64,000 nucleotides of DNA from Mycobacterium sp. E2733 (GCF_001667585.1 NZ_LZJZ01000131.1:1-64000); one strand, 5' to 3'. Counted from the stretch's first letter, positions 28,301 to 36,835 are shown. The notes: generated by a model from the letters alone, not told the origin. Translations and numbers: made by a program.

Positions 28301-29619
28301 GTATCCGGCTCCGGATGGTCGTCGGTTTCCACTCCCAGCTCGAAGACATGCTCCGGACGGGGGAGGTTGCGCAGCTGGCGCGTCCCGAGGTCGGCGAGCA
28401 CGACGTTGTCGGCCAGTGAGTCGATGACGAGCTCCGCGGTCGCACCCGAGCACAGAATCTGACCACCTGTGGCCAACGACCGCAGGCGGGCGGCGCGGTT
28501 GACGGCCCGACCGAAGTAGTCGCCGTCGCGCAATTCGACCTCACCGGTATGCAGCGCCACGCGGATCCGCATAGGTGCTCGCAACACCCACGGCTCGTGA
28601 CCGATCGCGCCTTGTAGCTCGATCGCGGCGGCGGCGGCCGCCGACGCGCGCTCGAACACCGAGAACGTGGCATCGCCTTCGCCGCGCGTCTTGATCAGCC
28701 GCCCCCCGCGTGAGGTGACGACCTGTTCGACGAGTTCGTCGTGTCGTGCGAGCGCCACCGCCATCGCATCTGGGTCGGCCTCCCAGGCGACCGTCGACCC
28801 CTCGATGTCGGTCAGCAAGAAGGTCACGGTGCGAGTAGATGACGAAAGCTGTTGTGCAGCGGGGTTTTCCAGCGCCCCATCCTGCGCGACGATTGCGGCC
28901 TGGAGCCGTCGAAGCTCGGGCCCGGGTTCGACCCCCAATTCATCGGCGAGCAGCGACCGTGCCCGTTGATACGCGCCCAGGGCGTCGCCTTGCCGACCTG
29001 CGCGGTACAGGGCGAGCATCAGCTGGCCCCATCGCCGCTCGCGCAGCGGCGCATCGGCCACTGCCGCCTCGAGCTCGCCGATCACTTCCGCGGCGCGGCC
29101 CGTCGCCAGCAGCGCGTCGGCCCGGTCCTCCACGAGCGCGGCATGGCCCTCGATCCACCGCGTTTTTTCCGACGTTCCGCGCCGCCCGTCGGGCAGTTCG
29201 GGGATGCCGCGCCAGAGGGCGAGCGCCTCCTCGAAGCGGGCCACCGCCTGGCTGGTCTCCCCGGCAGCGGCGGCGTCGCGTCCCAGGCGGGCAGCCGCTT
29301 TGTAGCTGGCGGCGTCCACCTCGGCGCCGGCCAGCGTCCACCCCGCGCCCCGAGTCAAGACAAAGCCATCGCCCAGGGTGCGCCGCAGCAACGAAATGTG
29401 GGTTTGAAGGGCCTTGGCGGCGGTGCGCGGCGGATCCTCGCCCCAGAGCAGCTCAACGAGCGTGTCGGCCGCGACGACCGAGCCATTGTGCAGTCCCAGC
29501 AACGTGAGGATGGCGCGCGGTTTGGCGCCCGGGATTTCGACGGGCGTACCGTCGTGCCGGACCTGGAGAGGTCCCAAAACCCCCAGTTCCACGTGTTGCA
29601 GCCTAGTCACGCCACTCAT
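19714..29619 (-). CDS. Giant SARP/BTAD - adenylyl cyclase - STAND ATPase - multi-NTF2 regulator
   Basis: One open frame encodes 3301 residues. In order it has an OmpR-like winged-helix DNA-binding domain (about 10-100), a BTAD helical domain (103-245), and a class III cyclase (262-430) with metal ligands D271 and D316, adenine-selecting K310 and D367, and transition-state N374 and R378. A STAND-type ATPase follows, with Walker A GEPGVGKT (489-496) and Walker B VVLILDDLHWA (600-610), then a helical TPR-like region (about 800-1270). Residues from about 1275 to the end are NTF2/SnoaL-like domains. One lone degenerate domain is followed by seven units of about 270 residues, each a pair of different domains. 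A GTG at 29592, directly before ELGVLGPLQV, is an alternative start, since neither start has a clear ribosome site. No signal peptide is seen, so it should act in the cytoplasm. Related M. tuberculosis cyclase/LuxR proteins (Rv0890c/Rv0891c) occupy this locus but lack such a tail. Confidence 0.88.
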   Translation of the reverse strand: MSGVTRLQHVELGVLGPLQVRHDGTPVEIPGAKPRAILTLLGLHNGSVVAADTLVELLWGEDPPRTAAKALQTHISLLRRTLGDGFVLTRGAGWTLAGAEVDAASYKAAARLGRDAAAAGETSQAVARFEEALALWRGIPELPDGRRGTSEKTRWIEGHAALVEDRADALLATGRAAEVIGELEAAVADAPLRERRWGQLMLALYRAGRQGDALGAYQRARSLLADELGVEPGPELRRLQAAIVAQDGALENPAAQQLSSSTRTVTFLLTDIEGSTVAWEADPDAMAVALARHDELVEQVVTSRGGRLIKTRGEGDATFSVFERASAAAAAAIELQGAIGHEPWVLRAPMRIRVALHTGEVELRDGDYFGRAVNRAARLRSLATGGQILCSGATAELVIDSLADNVVLADLGTRQLRNLPRPEHVFELGVETDDHPEPDTTDGPVERPSLPPVLAGSGPFVGRGHELERLSAAWQTVLAGGANAMLIAGEPGVGKTRLAGEWSRQAYDQGALVIYGRCDEDLGAPYQPFAEALRSLVPCLGARALRGLRGVEALLPMVPGLADVLPDLPAPTRADPDTERYALFDAVVALLGLASAGAPVVLILDDLHWAAKPTLLLLRHLLRFGEHARVQVIVTYRSTDLDRAHPLSAMLADLHRDGTASRIQLSGLDEDDVSAYVAEAGYNDDELARALASLTGGNPFFLIEALRHVDESGGRWDQTTLPQGVREAVSRRLSRLSPETNKALAAAAVVGSRFSVELVEGVVGDDLVDAFDEAGKAGIVIEEPGGRYRFNHALVRQSLLAELPSVRRLRLHQKIATTLESQPGADDELLAELAHHYFECAWAGNAAKAVEYCRRAADQAMARLAYEGAAELYDRALHALEEIDDELPDRADRTADLLVARCEALLAAGDVTSAAGAVARLQESTVGSARLAAWATCFDGQLAMLAHPERLDDIEAAVGAAADKLAQLDDPAGEAKAHTVRAGCLARLGRIGDCEVALDDALTAARRARDHRRVNAVLAQAPLAALWGPNPVPRAGGRCLDVVRLLRITTDSPSVEATSTRCQAVLEAFRGRDAAARRMIESARRTVTELGLRHALLEVEQFAGIVELIVDEPAAAEAHLRKAYNGFRRMGLDADTAETAALLGRTCLTLDRDAEARELCSESERLAGHALKPSIAWRTLRARLLSRRGAHGDARRVADAAVGLAERTDLLVDHADACLALATVLGAAGDAAGARAAAERAVGLYERKGAAALAENAGGVLGERATSPVPAPEMPAVELDNACARVISRGATAIDREAWDEFEQLFAPEGVVESRRKITGGFARKDFSHSEARRIAESGALRIRIPVIAVRGERLALARLEIGTADASPGASRDEMLQLYGIDEEGRVALQVSFDIEDIDAALAELDAAQTRFEDVHRPAPLKNAATRVNDQMGKLFGSGRWDEIGGLFADDLCVVDRRRGLRRESSDRTTEVANLRAFADLGIVSISATKLAVRGDRLCLSHVTLHGRDEFDTELMVITEVDTVGLIVSMIALDLDDIDAAIAELDARYLAGEAAPYRNVVQPVMDAVGELNRHEPGPMLKRLGYADRRRVPFGSGEDYGRAIEQLWTLAPDARYWMKAIHALDAHGLVSTLVIEGTDAHGNELQWGRTFLFLSHGSRVEVYEEDEVDAALTRFEELRPQTRRLKNAARQTIERYLAHFAARDWDALAEVLADDISIDDRRRVVNAGVRHGRDAEISNLRATAEAGFTYMSSVVIATRGERLILARASGRGSGSDDFLSEGLGVVEINSGNQIAAIVVFAPDDVEAAIAELDARYLAGEAADQSHTWSVIAGAYSVINRHEVPKLTPDYLNVDHRRIPMIEAGNETANVVVGWDLTPKFTLRIEAVHRLNNLGAVVTRVSNGTSQEGLDVEWRAIDLLTVEGDLLSRCEIFDEVELDAALAKFDQLSRPAAHLENMASQVAERYLAHIAAGDSDAMAEILADGFCSDDRRRVVGAGVRRGRDAVILDMRAIADLSIMNMTSTVIATRGKRVVLMRAQYSGHMRGPDGAFLSEVLGVFEIDPGQRIVAAASFDLGEIDAAFEELDARYLAGEASAHARTWSAIAKIYAGLNRHELPMTTSNWVNVDRRRVVGKMGGDLIATLRDTWDITPEFAIHIESVHRLTGLGAVVTLVACGTSPDGFNAEWRIIQLLTVEGDLIDHSELFDEADLDAALARFDELHAQNRRLENAASRVEQRSLTYFAARDWDALAEILSDDISMDDRRHVVNSGLRRGRDAEIASQQAVADVGVMGYTSAVIAIRGERLALSRYSILDGWSGSKVLCVVEVNAANQIVARVAFDSDDIDAAFAELETRYIAGEAAAHACTWAVITRACAALTRRELFPTTPDWVNIDHRQGIAFTPGDLTAYVRSAWNLLSDGGVYIETAHRLTSLGAVVTWAGHGKSHEGGDVEFRGINVLTVKGDLISRCEIFDEADLGAALARFDELSEELLRKPRRLENAATYATERFMAHFAARNWAALAEILAADSCIDDRRRVVNAGFWGGRDAVIANMRALDEGGANIEWTAIATRGERLALIRICSSNGNPRHGEFGVEMLGVGHINNDGRFTAHVLFDPEDVDAAVEELDARYVTDEATAQSHTWSVIARECAAFNRQELPAADWVTIDHRQLAVIDAREGQAAMRGIWELTPNLSMHIEVVHRLSRRGAVCSYVAFGTSPEGVDAEWPMILLLTVEGDRIGRCEIFDEADLDAALARFDELQPCAPRLENSASRLCHSFFALVENQEWDAMADILASDCVFEDRRRVVNAGVWHGPDAVIANMGVLAEIEANITSTVMATRGERLALTRIYSMNRNLRHGEFDVELLSIVEIDADNRIAAQITFDLGDIDAAFEELDARYLAGEAAQAHIWSVIAAGYATLNRHELPPASTDWVTTDHRLRASFEAADQTAYIRGAWDLVPDLTMYIESVHRLGNLGAVVTHAAYGTSQDGLDAAWRMIGVLTAGDDRINRCELFNEADLDAALARFEELLPLSRRLENAAVRILERYCPCFSARDWAAMAELLADDIVADDRRRVVNAGIRRGRDLYIADNQAAVEVGAETISSSVVATRGERLVLAKVRSVNRGMSGEVGAEMLGIVEIDADERIVAGVIFDLDDIDAAFEELDARYLAGEAAAHADTWSVIARTYASFNRHEIPPTDWHTIDHRPLIATAANASAFIRSVWDLTPDLSMQIEAVHRLTGLGAVIALKAHGTTPEGFDADWRMIQIPIVDGDRIGGNEVFDEADLDAALARFEELHLQARRLE

Positions 29620-29842
29620 CGTCGGTGGCGTGATTCAACACGCGGTCAAGGTCGAGTAAAAGCTGTCTTGTCGGCTATTTCTGAGAGTGCCGCTTCCTTC
29701 GCACCCCTTGCCTTGATGGGCCAGATTGGCCGGAGTTGCTCCTGTCATCGCTACGACCGTTAGCGGCTCACCGACGAAAGGCTGCAAGACCAGCAGACCC
29801 GACCCCGGGCAGGCACGCGAACGCGACAACGACTACCTTCAC

Positions 29843-29848
29843 CTATAA
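29843..29848 (+). promoter_or_regulatory. Possible -10 element for gltA2
   Basis: TATAAG lies about 48 bases before the gltA2 start codon, at a spacing that would give a leader of roughly 40 bases. The 276-base gap 29620-29895 separates the divergent giant regulator and gltA2 and must hold promoters for both. No other structure was recognised in it. Single-element evidence only. Confidence 0.3.
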
Positions 29849-29895
29849 GCACCTAGTCAGGGCAGCCATACCAGCCAGAGCGCAAAGGGGTTCTC

Positions 29896-31188
<1,293 letters not shown>

Positions 31189-31222
31189 TCAGAGCGGCGC
31201 GTATTTTCCGACCGGCGAGCGT

Positions 31223-31244
31223 GCGTGTTTGTACGGAGACACGC
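31223..31244. repeat. Small inverted repeat between convergent genes
   Basis: GCGTGT (31223-31228) and ACACGC (31239-31244) form a six-base stem with a ten-base loop in the 100-base gap between convergent gltA2 and the oxidoreductase gene. It lies within GTGCGTGTTTGTACGGAGAC. There is no T run, so it is not a classical terminator. It may be an interspersed mycobacterial repeat or an end-of-transcript structure. Confidence 0.35.
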
Positions 31245-31288
31245 CGCCCCAAGCGCGCGGCTACGCACCCTCGCCGCCGATGAGGTAA

Positions 31289-32869
31289 TCAGAGCGAGGC
31301 CAGCACCGCCATGGCGGCGTTGTGCCCGCCGATGCCCGACACCGCGCCGCCGCGGCGGGCGCCCGAGCCGCACAACATGATCCGCTCGTGCGCGGTCGCC
31401 ACCCCCCATTGCCGCGCCGGCGTGTCGAGCGGATCGCCGTCGTCCGCGAACGGCCACGACAGGCCGCCGTGGAAGATGTTGCCGGCCGTCATCCTCAGTG
31501 TGCGGTGCAAGTCCAGGGTGGTCGTCGTCTCGATGCACGGCCGGCCCTGAGCGTCGCTCATCAACACATCCTGAATGGGTTCGGCCAGAACGGAATTCAG
31601 CGAGGCCAGGACCGACTCGGCCAGCCGGTCTCGCAGGGCGCCAAAGTAGCTGCCGTCGAACAGCGAATGCGGGGTGTGCAGGCCGAACACCGTCATCGTG
31701 TGGGCGCCCGATTCGCGCAGGTCGGCCGACAAGATGCTCGGGTCGGTCAGCGAATGGCAGTAGGCTTCGCAGGGCAGCGGATTCGGGATATGCCCGGCCG
31801 CCGCGTGCGAATACCCGGCGTCCAGTTGGGTCCAGGTCTCGTTCACATGGAATGTCCCGGCGAAGGCCTGTTCGGGGGTGACACCGTCGTCGCGCAACCG
31901 GGGCAGCCGCCGCAGCACCATGTTCACCTTGACCTGTGCGCCCTGGGCGGGGGTCGGCGGCCGTTCGCCGAGCAGGCCCGCCAATACCGCCGGTGTGACA
32001 CCGGCGAGGACGAACCGGGCCCGGATCAGGTGCTCCTGGTCGCCGGTGCGGTAGCGCACCAGGCCGTCCGGTTCTAGCTCGTAAACCTCTGCGCCAGTGG
32101 TGATTTCGGCACCATGGCGGACAGCGGTCATTGCCAGGGAATCGGTCAGCGCGCCCATTCCGCCGACGGGAACATGCCAGTCCCCGGTCCCGCCACCCAA
32201 TACGTGATAGAGGAAACAGACATTCTGGATCAGCGACGGGTCGCCGAGGCGCGCGAACGTTCCGATCAGCGCGTCGGTCGCGATCACACCGCGGACCACG
32301 TCGTTGTTGACGGCGGCTGCGATGGCGTGCCCGATCGGCTCGTCGATCAACGCGTGCCACGCGGCCGCCGCCCCGCGGTCACCGCTCCCCAAGACATGCA
32401 GGCGGGCCTGCTCGCGGGTGCGCAGCGGTTCCAGCAGTGTCGGCCATAGCCGTTGGGTCACCATTCGGCAGCGTTGGTAGAAGGCGGCGAACCCTTGCTG
32501 ATCGGGGCCGGCGCCGATCGCGGCGAACGTGTCACCGGCCGTGCCGACCAACAGCCCATCGCGGCCAGCGGTGGCGGGGTCGGGCGTATACGACGAATAC
32601 CGCCGCCGGGCCAGCCGTACCGCGGCACCCAGGTCGGCGACGATGCGGGGCGGCAACAAACTGACCAGGTAGGAGTACCGGGACAGCCGGACACCGACAC
32701 CGTCGAAGGCCTGCGCCGAAACGGCGGCCCCGCCGACGTGGCCCAGCCGCTCCAGCAACCGCACCCGAAGGCCCGCCCGAGCCAGGTACGCCGCCGCGAC
32801 CAGACCGTTGTGACCGCCACCAATCACTATGGCGTCTAAGGCATCGACGTCTGGCGCGTGACGGCTCAG
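31289..32869 (-). CDS. FAD-dependent phytoene-desaturase-like oxidoreductase (Rv0897c-like)
   Basis: This flavoprotein of the amine-oxidase/phytoene-dehydrogenase superfamily has unknown substrate. The dinucleotide-binding motif IVIGGGHNGLVAAAYLARAG is at the N-terminus. A C-terminal FAD motif (GGAVSGIGGHNAAMAVL) closes the protein. The conserved residues before the motif (SRHAPDVDALDAIV) are encoded in frame from a CTG at 32869. No ATG, GTG or TTG exists between the upstream in-frame stop and that point. The first conventional start, a GTG at 32827, would remove the first strand of the Rossmann fold. I chose the CTG (526 residues), overlapping the DUF2630 stop by four bases. Confidence 0.85.
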   Translation of the reverse strand: MSRHAPDVDALDAIVIGGGHNGLVAAAYLARAGLRVRLLERLGHVGGAAVSAQAFDGVGVRLSRYSYLVSLLPPRIVADLGAAVRLARRRYSSYTPDPATAGRDGLLVGTAGDTFAAIGAGPDQQGFAAFYQRCRMVTQRLWPTLLEPLRTREQARLHVLGSGDRGAAAAWHALIDEPIGHAIAAAVNNDVVRGVIATDALIGTFARLGDPSLIQNVCFLYHVLGGGTGDWHVPVGGMGALTDSLAMTAVRHGAEITTGAEVYELEPDGLVRYRTGDQEHLIRARFVLAGVTPAVLAGLLGERPPTPAQGAQVKVNMVLRRLPRLRDDGVTPEQAFAGTFHVNETWTQLDAGYSHAAAGHIPNPLPCEAYCHSLTDPSILSADLRESGAHTMTVFGLHTPHSLFDGSYFGALRDRLAESVLASLNSVLAEPIQDVLMSDAQGRPCIETTTTLDLHRTLRMTAGNIFHGGLSWPFADDGDPLDTPARQWGVATAHERIMLCGSGARRGGAVSGIGGHNAAMAVLASL

Positions 32870-33129
32870 TTCAGGTAGCCCTCGACCTCGCCGGGGGGAC
32901 GGACCTCGGCCTCCCGGGGATCACCGCCGGTCTCGCGCAGTGCCCGACGCTGCCGCAGCAGGTCCCAACACTGGTCCAGCTCGACCTCCAGCCGACGCAG
33001 GCGGTCGTGTTCCTCCGATTCGGAGATGTCGCGGCGCTGCAGCTCCTCCCGCAGGGCTTTCTCCTGCGCGACCAGGTTGCGGATGTGTTCCAGGGTTTCG
33101 TTGTCGGTCGGTTTCTTGCCGTTGGCCAT
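32866..33129 (-). CDS. DUF2630 small coiled-coil protein (Rv0898c-like)
   Basis: The 87-residue, highly charged and mostly helical protein has heptad-like spacing (IRNLVAQEKALREELQRRD and LRRLEVELDQCWDLLRQRR). It matches the DUF2630 family, function unknown. Its stop overlaps the start of the oxidoreductase gene, so the pair is probably coupled. In M. tuberculosis the arfABC operon lies next to this gene; here 285 bases separate it from prrB with no gene recognised. Confidence 0.87.
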   Translation of the reverse strand: MANGKKPTDNETLEHIRNLVAQEKALREELQRRDISESEEHDRLRRLEVELDQCWDLLRQRRALRETGGDPREAEVRPPGEVEGYLN

Positions 33130-33365
33130 CGCTCCAGTGTGCCCGACACGGCGGGGGTCGAATCGCTAGGTTGCACGTCGGCTGCCGGGCGGACGCGCGC
33201 ACGAGCACCGCCGCTCCCCGTCGCCGGACCGTGCAAGAACTCGCGGTGGGCCATCGGCGCCGCGTCCCACGGCCGAATCCCCCTCGGCAAGAACGGCTTT
33301 GGCTTGAGCCCAGCCGGCGAACAAGACCCTGGTCCGGGCGCTGGCCCCCACACTGATGCTCTGCA

Positions 33366-33379
33366 CGGGCAAAAGTCCT
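33366..33379. promoter_or_regulatory. Weak DosR-box-like palindrome
   Basis: The reverse strand reads AGGACTTTTGCCCG, matching about 10 of 13 defined positions of the DosR dormancy box GGGACTTTNGTCCC. It lies downstream of prrB and about 240 bases upstream of the DUF2630 start, an unusual distance. Comparison was by eye and could be chance. Confidence 0.2.
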
Positions 33380-33414
33380 GTGTCATTGGGCAATTCGGAG
33401 CCGGCCCGGAAGCG

Positions 33415-34755
33415 CTAGCTCGGGCCGGGGAGGCGCAGCACCAGGCGCGCCCCGCCCAGCGGGCTGCTTTCCAGTGCAGCGGTTCCGCCGTGTAGGTGGG
33501 CCTGTTGTGCTACCAACGCCAGCCCCAGGCCCGAACCTGAATGCGAGGCGGTCGACCCGCGGGAGAACCGTTCGAACACGACGTCGCGTTCGTCTTCGGG
33601 CACGCCACTGCCGTTGTCGTCGATGGCGATCTCCACCCCGGCGCGCGAGCTGACGGCCGAGAGGCGGACGCTGGTCGCGCCGCCGTGCTTGACGGCATTG
33701 GCGATCGCGTTGTCCACCGCGAGGCGCAATCCGGCCGGCAATCCGACGATGATGCACGTCGGCGACGGCACGAGTGACACGTCGAGGTCGGGGTAGATGC
33801 GCATCGCGTCGTGAGCGGCGCGGTCAAGCAGCTCGGTGATGTCGACCGGCACCTGATCGTCGGATGTCGACAGTTCGCCCTGGGCCAGCCGCTCGAGGGC
33901 ACTCAGGGTGGCCTCGATCCGCGACTGGGTGCGGATGACGTCGCTCAGCACCTCTTTGCGTTGCTCGTCGGGCATGTCCAGGGTGGCCAGCACCTCGAGG
34001 TTGGTGCGCATCGCGGTCAACGGTGTGCGCAGCTCGTGCGACGACACGGCGGCGAAGTCGCGGGCCGACGCCAGCGCCTCCTTGGTCCGGATCTGCTCAT
34101 CCCAGATGCGCTGCAGCATGCCCCGCATGGCTTCGGCGATCTCGACGGCTTCGGTGGCGCCGTGCACTTCGACCCGTGGCGCCTCGTCGCCGGCATCGAT
34201 CGATCGGGTCTGCTGCGCGAGCTGCTTGAACGGGCGCACCGCGAACGCGGCCAGCAACCAGGCGAACACCGCCGCCGCGCCGATGGCGAAGCCACAGATC
34301 AGCAGCACCCGCCGGTGCAGGTTGTTGGTCTCGGCAAGGGTCGCGTCATAGGTCGCGCCCACGGCCAGCGACGTGGGCTCCGGCGCGGGAATCTCCACCG
34401 TCCGCACCCGGTAGCGCACGCCTTTGACGTAAGCGTCCGCGTAGTCGACGTCCAGCCTCGGCAGCGTCACGTCGGAGTTCGACCTGACTTGGTCGCCGCG
34501 ACGAATCGTAATGATGGCGTCGTTGTCATTGGGCGAGCGCGGAATCTCGTCGAGACCGCGCGGCAGGAAGGGGATCGCGAAGCCGGCGGCCTCATCGAGG
34601 CGGCGGTCCAGCCGCTCCTTGCGGTCGTTGGTGATGCCCACCCAGACGACGATGCCGACGATGAGCACGGGAATCGCCGCGCCGATGGCCGTCGCGACCA
34701 CGACCCGCGCTCGTAGCGAAGGCGTACGGGTCAGGATTCGGGACAGAAAATTCAT
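33415..34755 (-). CDS. prrB: Sensor histidine kinase PrrB
   Basis: This is the membrane sensor of the essential mycobacterial PrrA/PrrB two-component system. The 446-residue protein has two membrane helices (about 17-40 and 149-172) around a roughly 108-residue extracytoplasmic sensor. A HAMP region (173-225) follows, then the phosphoacceptor H240 in FAAVSSHELRTPL. The ATP lid carries DDNGSGVPEDE and GSGLGLALV. The gene begins 16 bases after prrA, so they form an operon. The stimulus is not visible from sequence; nitrogen and early intracellular adaptation are implicated in related species. Confidence 0.95.
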   Translation of the reverse strand: MNFLSRILTRTPSLRARVVVATAIGAAIPVLIVGIVVWVGITNDRKERLDRRLDEAAGFAIPFLPRGLDEIPRSPNDNDAIITIRRGDQVRSNSDVTLPRLDVDYADAYVKGVRYRVRTVEIPAPEPTSLAVGATYDATLAETNNLHRRVLLICGFAIGAAAVFAWLLAAFAVRPFKQLAQQTRSIDAGDEAPRVEVHGATEAVEIAEAMRGMLQRIWDEQIRTKEALASARDFAAVSSHELRTPLTAMRTNLEVLATLDMPDEQRKEVLSDVIRTQSRIEATLSALERLAQGELSTSDDQVPVDITELLDRAAHDAMRIYPDLDVSLVPSPTCIIVGLPAGLRLAVDNAIANAVKHGGATSVRLSAVSSRAGVEIAIDDNGSGVPEDERDVVFERFSRGSTASHSGSGLGLALVAQQAHLHGGTAALESSPLGGARLVLRLPGPS

Positions 34756-34771
34756 TGGCCGCTCGAGCTGA

Positions 34772-35482
34772 TTACTGCATACGCAGCACGAACCCTACTC
34801 CCCGGACGGTGTGCAGCAGCCTGGGACCGCCATTGGCCTCCAGCTTGCGGCGCAGGTACCCGATGAACACGTCGACGACGTTGGTGTCGGCGGCGAAGTC
34901 GTAACCCCACACCAGTTCCAGCAGCTGCGCGCGGGAAAGCACCGCGGTCTTGTGCTCGGCCAACACGGCCAGCAGGTCGAACTCCCGCTTGGTCAGGTCG
35001 ACGTCGACGCCGTTGACGCGGGCGCGCCGGCCGGGAATGTCGACCTCCAGCGGGCCCACCGTGATGGTTTCCGAGGAGGATGTCGCGGTCGCGCCGCGAC
35101 GGCGCAGCAGCGCCTTCACGCGCGCGACAAGCTCGGCCAACACGAACGGTTTGACCAAGTAGTCGTCGGCTCCGGCCTCCAGCCCGGCCACCCGGTCGTC
35201 GACCGAGCTGCGGGCGGACAACACGCAGACCGGGACGTCGTTGTCCATCGCCCTCAGTGCCGTGACGACGCTGACGCCGTCCAGCACCGGCATGTTGATG
35301 TCGAGCACGATCGCGTCCGGCCGCGTCTCGGTGGCGCTGCGCAAGGCTTCGGCGCCGTCGACCGCGGTCGAGACCTCGAATCCGGACAGCCGCAGGCCGC
35401 GTTCCAGCGAGGCGAGCACATCGGAGTCGTCGTCGACGACCAAGACGCGGGGTGAGATGCCACCAGTGTCCATGCCGCCCAT
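34772..35482 (-). CDS. prrA: Response regulator PrrA
   Basis: This 236-residue OmpR-class DNA-binding response regulator is the partner of PrrB. The receiver domain (11-130) has the acidic pocket DDDS, phosphoacceptor D61 in LDINMPVLDG and the conserved Lys in YLVKPF. The winged-helix effector (140-236) ends in TVRGVGFVLRMQ. The ATG at 35482 matches the known start; an ATG at 35473 is possible. The protein is nearly identical to the M. tuberculosis one as I remember it, in keeping with essentiality. Confidence 0.97.
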   Translation of the reverse strand: MGGMDTGGISPRVLVVDDDSDVLASLERGLRLSGFEVSTAVDGAEALRSATETRPDAIVLDINMPVLDGVSVVTALRAMDNDVPVCVLSARSSVDDRVAGLEAGADDYLVKPFVLAELVARVKALLRRRGATATSSSETITVGPLEVDIPGRRARVNGVDVDLTKREFDLLAVLAEHKTAVLSRAQLLELVWGYDFAADTNVVDVFIGYLRRKLEANGGPRLLHTVRGVGFVLRMQ

Positions 35483-35669
35483 CTTGCCTGATTGTTGATC
35501 GCGGCGGTGCTCTGGCCGGGCCGTCGATGCCTAAAAGGTTACGTTTTCGAGGCTGGGCCGCGACTGCCCGTTGGTATGGGCGGGCCACCCCGAGATCGGT
35601 TGGTGTGAAGTGGCATTCGCGCCCGGGGTGACCGGTGTCTGATTGATGTTGCCTCCCCGAGGGATCGGG

Positions 35670-36809
35670 TCACTCCACGGTGAGCCCGCTGAGCCGCACC
35701 GCTAGCTGCCGGCGCACCGCGGGAACCCCTGCGGCCAGGCGCATTCCGGTGTTGCGGAGGGGCCGCAACGGGCGGGGCAGGGTCGCGACCCGGGTCAGCC
35801 GTCCCGTCAGTTTCAGCACCCGCTCGGCGCGGCGGCGCTGCGCGGCGCTGTAGGCGTCCAGCGCGGCGTCCGAGCCGCCCCGCAGGACGGCGGCGAGCGC
35901 CTCCGCCAGCGCCACCGCGTCGGTGATCCCGAGGTTCATGCCCTGGCCGCCGGCCGGGCTGTGCACATGGGCCGCGTCGCCGGCCAGCAACAATCGGCCG
36001 GCCCGGTAGGTGTCGGCGACGCGGTGATGGATGTGGAACCGCGACCCCCACACCAGCTCCGTGACGACCGTTTGTCCCGGCCCGAAGCCCCGGCCGTCCA
36101 GCAGCGCCTGCACATACTGCGCCGACGGTAGCTGCGGCGCGTCCGCGGTCGGCGCGACCACACGGAAGATGTCGCCGGGCAGCGGGGCCAGCACCGTCAG
36201 GCCGTCTTTGGCGTAGAACAGGATCACCTCGTCGCGGGGCGCCTCGCCGGTCACCCGCACGTCGGCGAGCGTGAAGGACTCGGCGAATTCCCCACCGGCG
36301 AAGCCGATTCCGGCTTGGGTCCGAACAGTGCTGTGCATGCCGTCCGCCCCGACGGCGTAGCCGGACCTGACCGTGTCGCCGTCGTCGAACGTGGCCGTCA
36401 CGCCGTTGGCGTCCTGGCTGATGCGGCTCAGCGCCTTGGGGCGGACCACGTCACCGCCCAACTCGTGGAGTCGCTCGAGCAGCAGCCGCTCGGTGTCGGC
36501 CTGGGACAGCATCAGGGTATACGGGTGGTCCGTCGGCAGCTGGCTGAAGTCGACCGGCATCAAGACGTGCCGGCCCTGCCGCATGGTGAATCGCGGCGCG
36601 ATCAGCCCCGCCTTGACCATGCGCCGGGCCACGTCGAGCTCCTCGAGCACCTCGAGGGTGCGCGCGTTGACCGCCGCGGCGCGAGACGTGTTTGCGCCCT
36701 CCGCCAGCTTGTCGACCACGGCCACCTGAATTCCGCGGCTGAGCAGTGTGGCGGCGAGGGTGAGGCCGGTGGGGCCTGCGCCTACCACCAGGACATCGGT
36801 GTCCCTCAT
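35670..36809 (-). CDS. Class A flavin monooxygenase (aromatic hydroxylase-like)
   Basis: This FAD/NAD(P)H-dependent hydroxylase-type enzyme of 379 residues has the N-terminal FAD motif VLVVGAGPTGLTLAATLLSRG, the intermediate motif YAVGADGMHSTVR, and LLLAGDAAHVHSPAGGQGMN. It lacks the C-terminal thioredoxin-like domain of phenol hydroxylases. It is divergent from a TetR-family gene, with repeated CAAC-N4-GTTG operators in the gap. That arrangement suggests TetR represses it and an aromatic or polyketide-like ligand induces it. The pair is not where I recall any M. tuberculosis gene (prrA to accD3), so it is accessory. Confidence 0.88.
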   Translation of the reverse strand: MRDTDVLVVGAGPTGLTLAATLLSRGIQVAVVDKLAEGANTSRAAAVNARTLEVLEELDVARRMVKAGLIAPRFTMRQGRHVLMPVDFSQLPTDHPYTLMLSQADTERLLLERLHELGGDVVRPKALSRISQDANGVTATFDDGDTVRSGYAVGADGMHSTVRTQAGIGFAGGEFAESFTLADVRVTGEAPRDEVILFYAKDGLTVLAPLPGDIFRVVAPTADAPQLPSAQYVQALLDGRGFGPGQTVVTELVWGSRFHIHHRVADTYRAGRLLLAGDAAHVHSPAGGQGMNLGITDAVALAEALAAVLRGGSDAALDAYSAAQRRRAERVLKLTGRLTRVATLPRPLRPLRNTGMRLAAGVPAVRRQLAVRLSGLTVE

Positions 36810-36835
36810 GGTCGTTCCTCTCCCTAGATCGGTTA

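Noticed and set aside
26560..28419. 619-codon plus-strand frame within the giant regulator
   Set aside because: Antisense to the ATPase/TPR part of the giant gene and low in recognisable motifs; it reflects codon bias.
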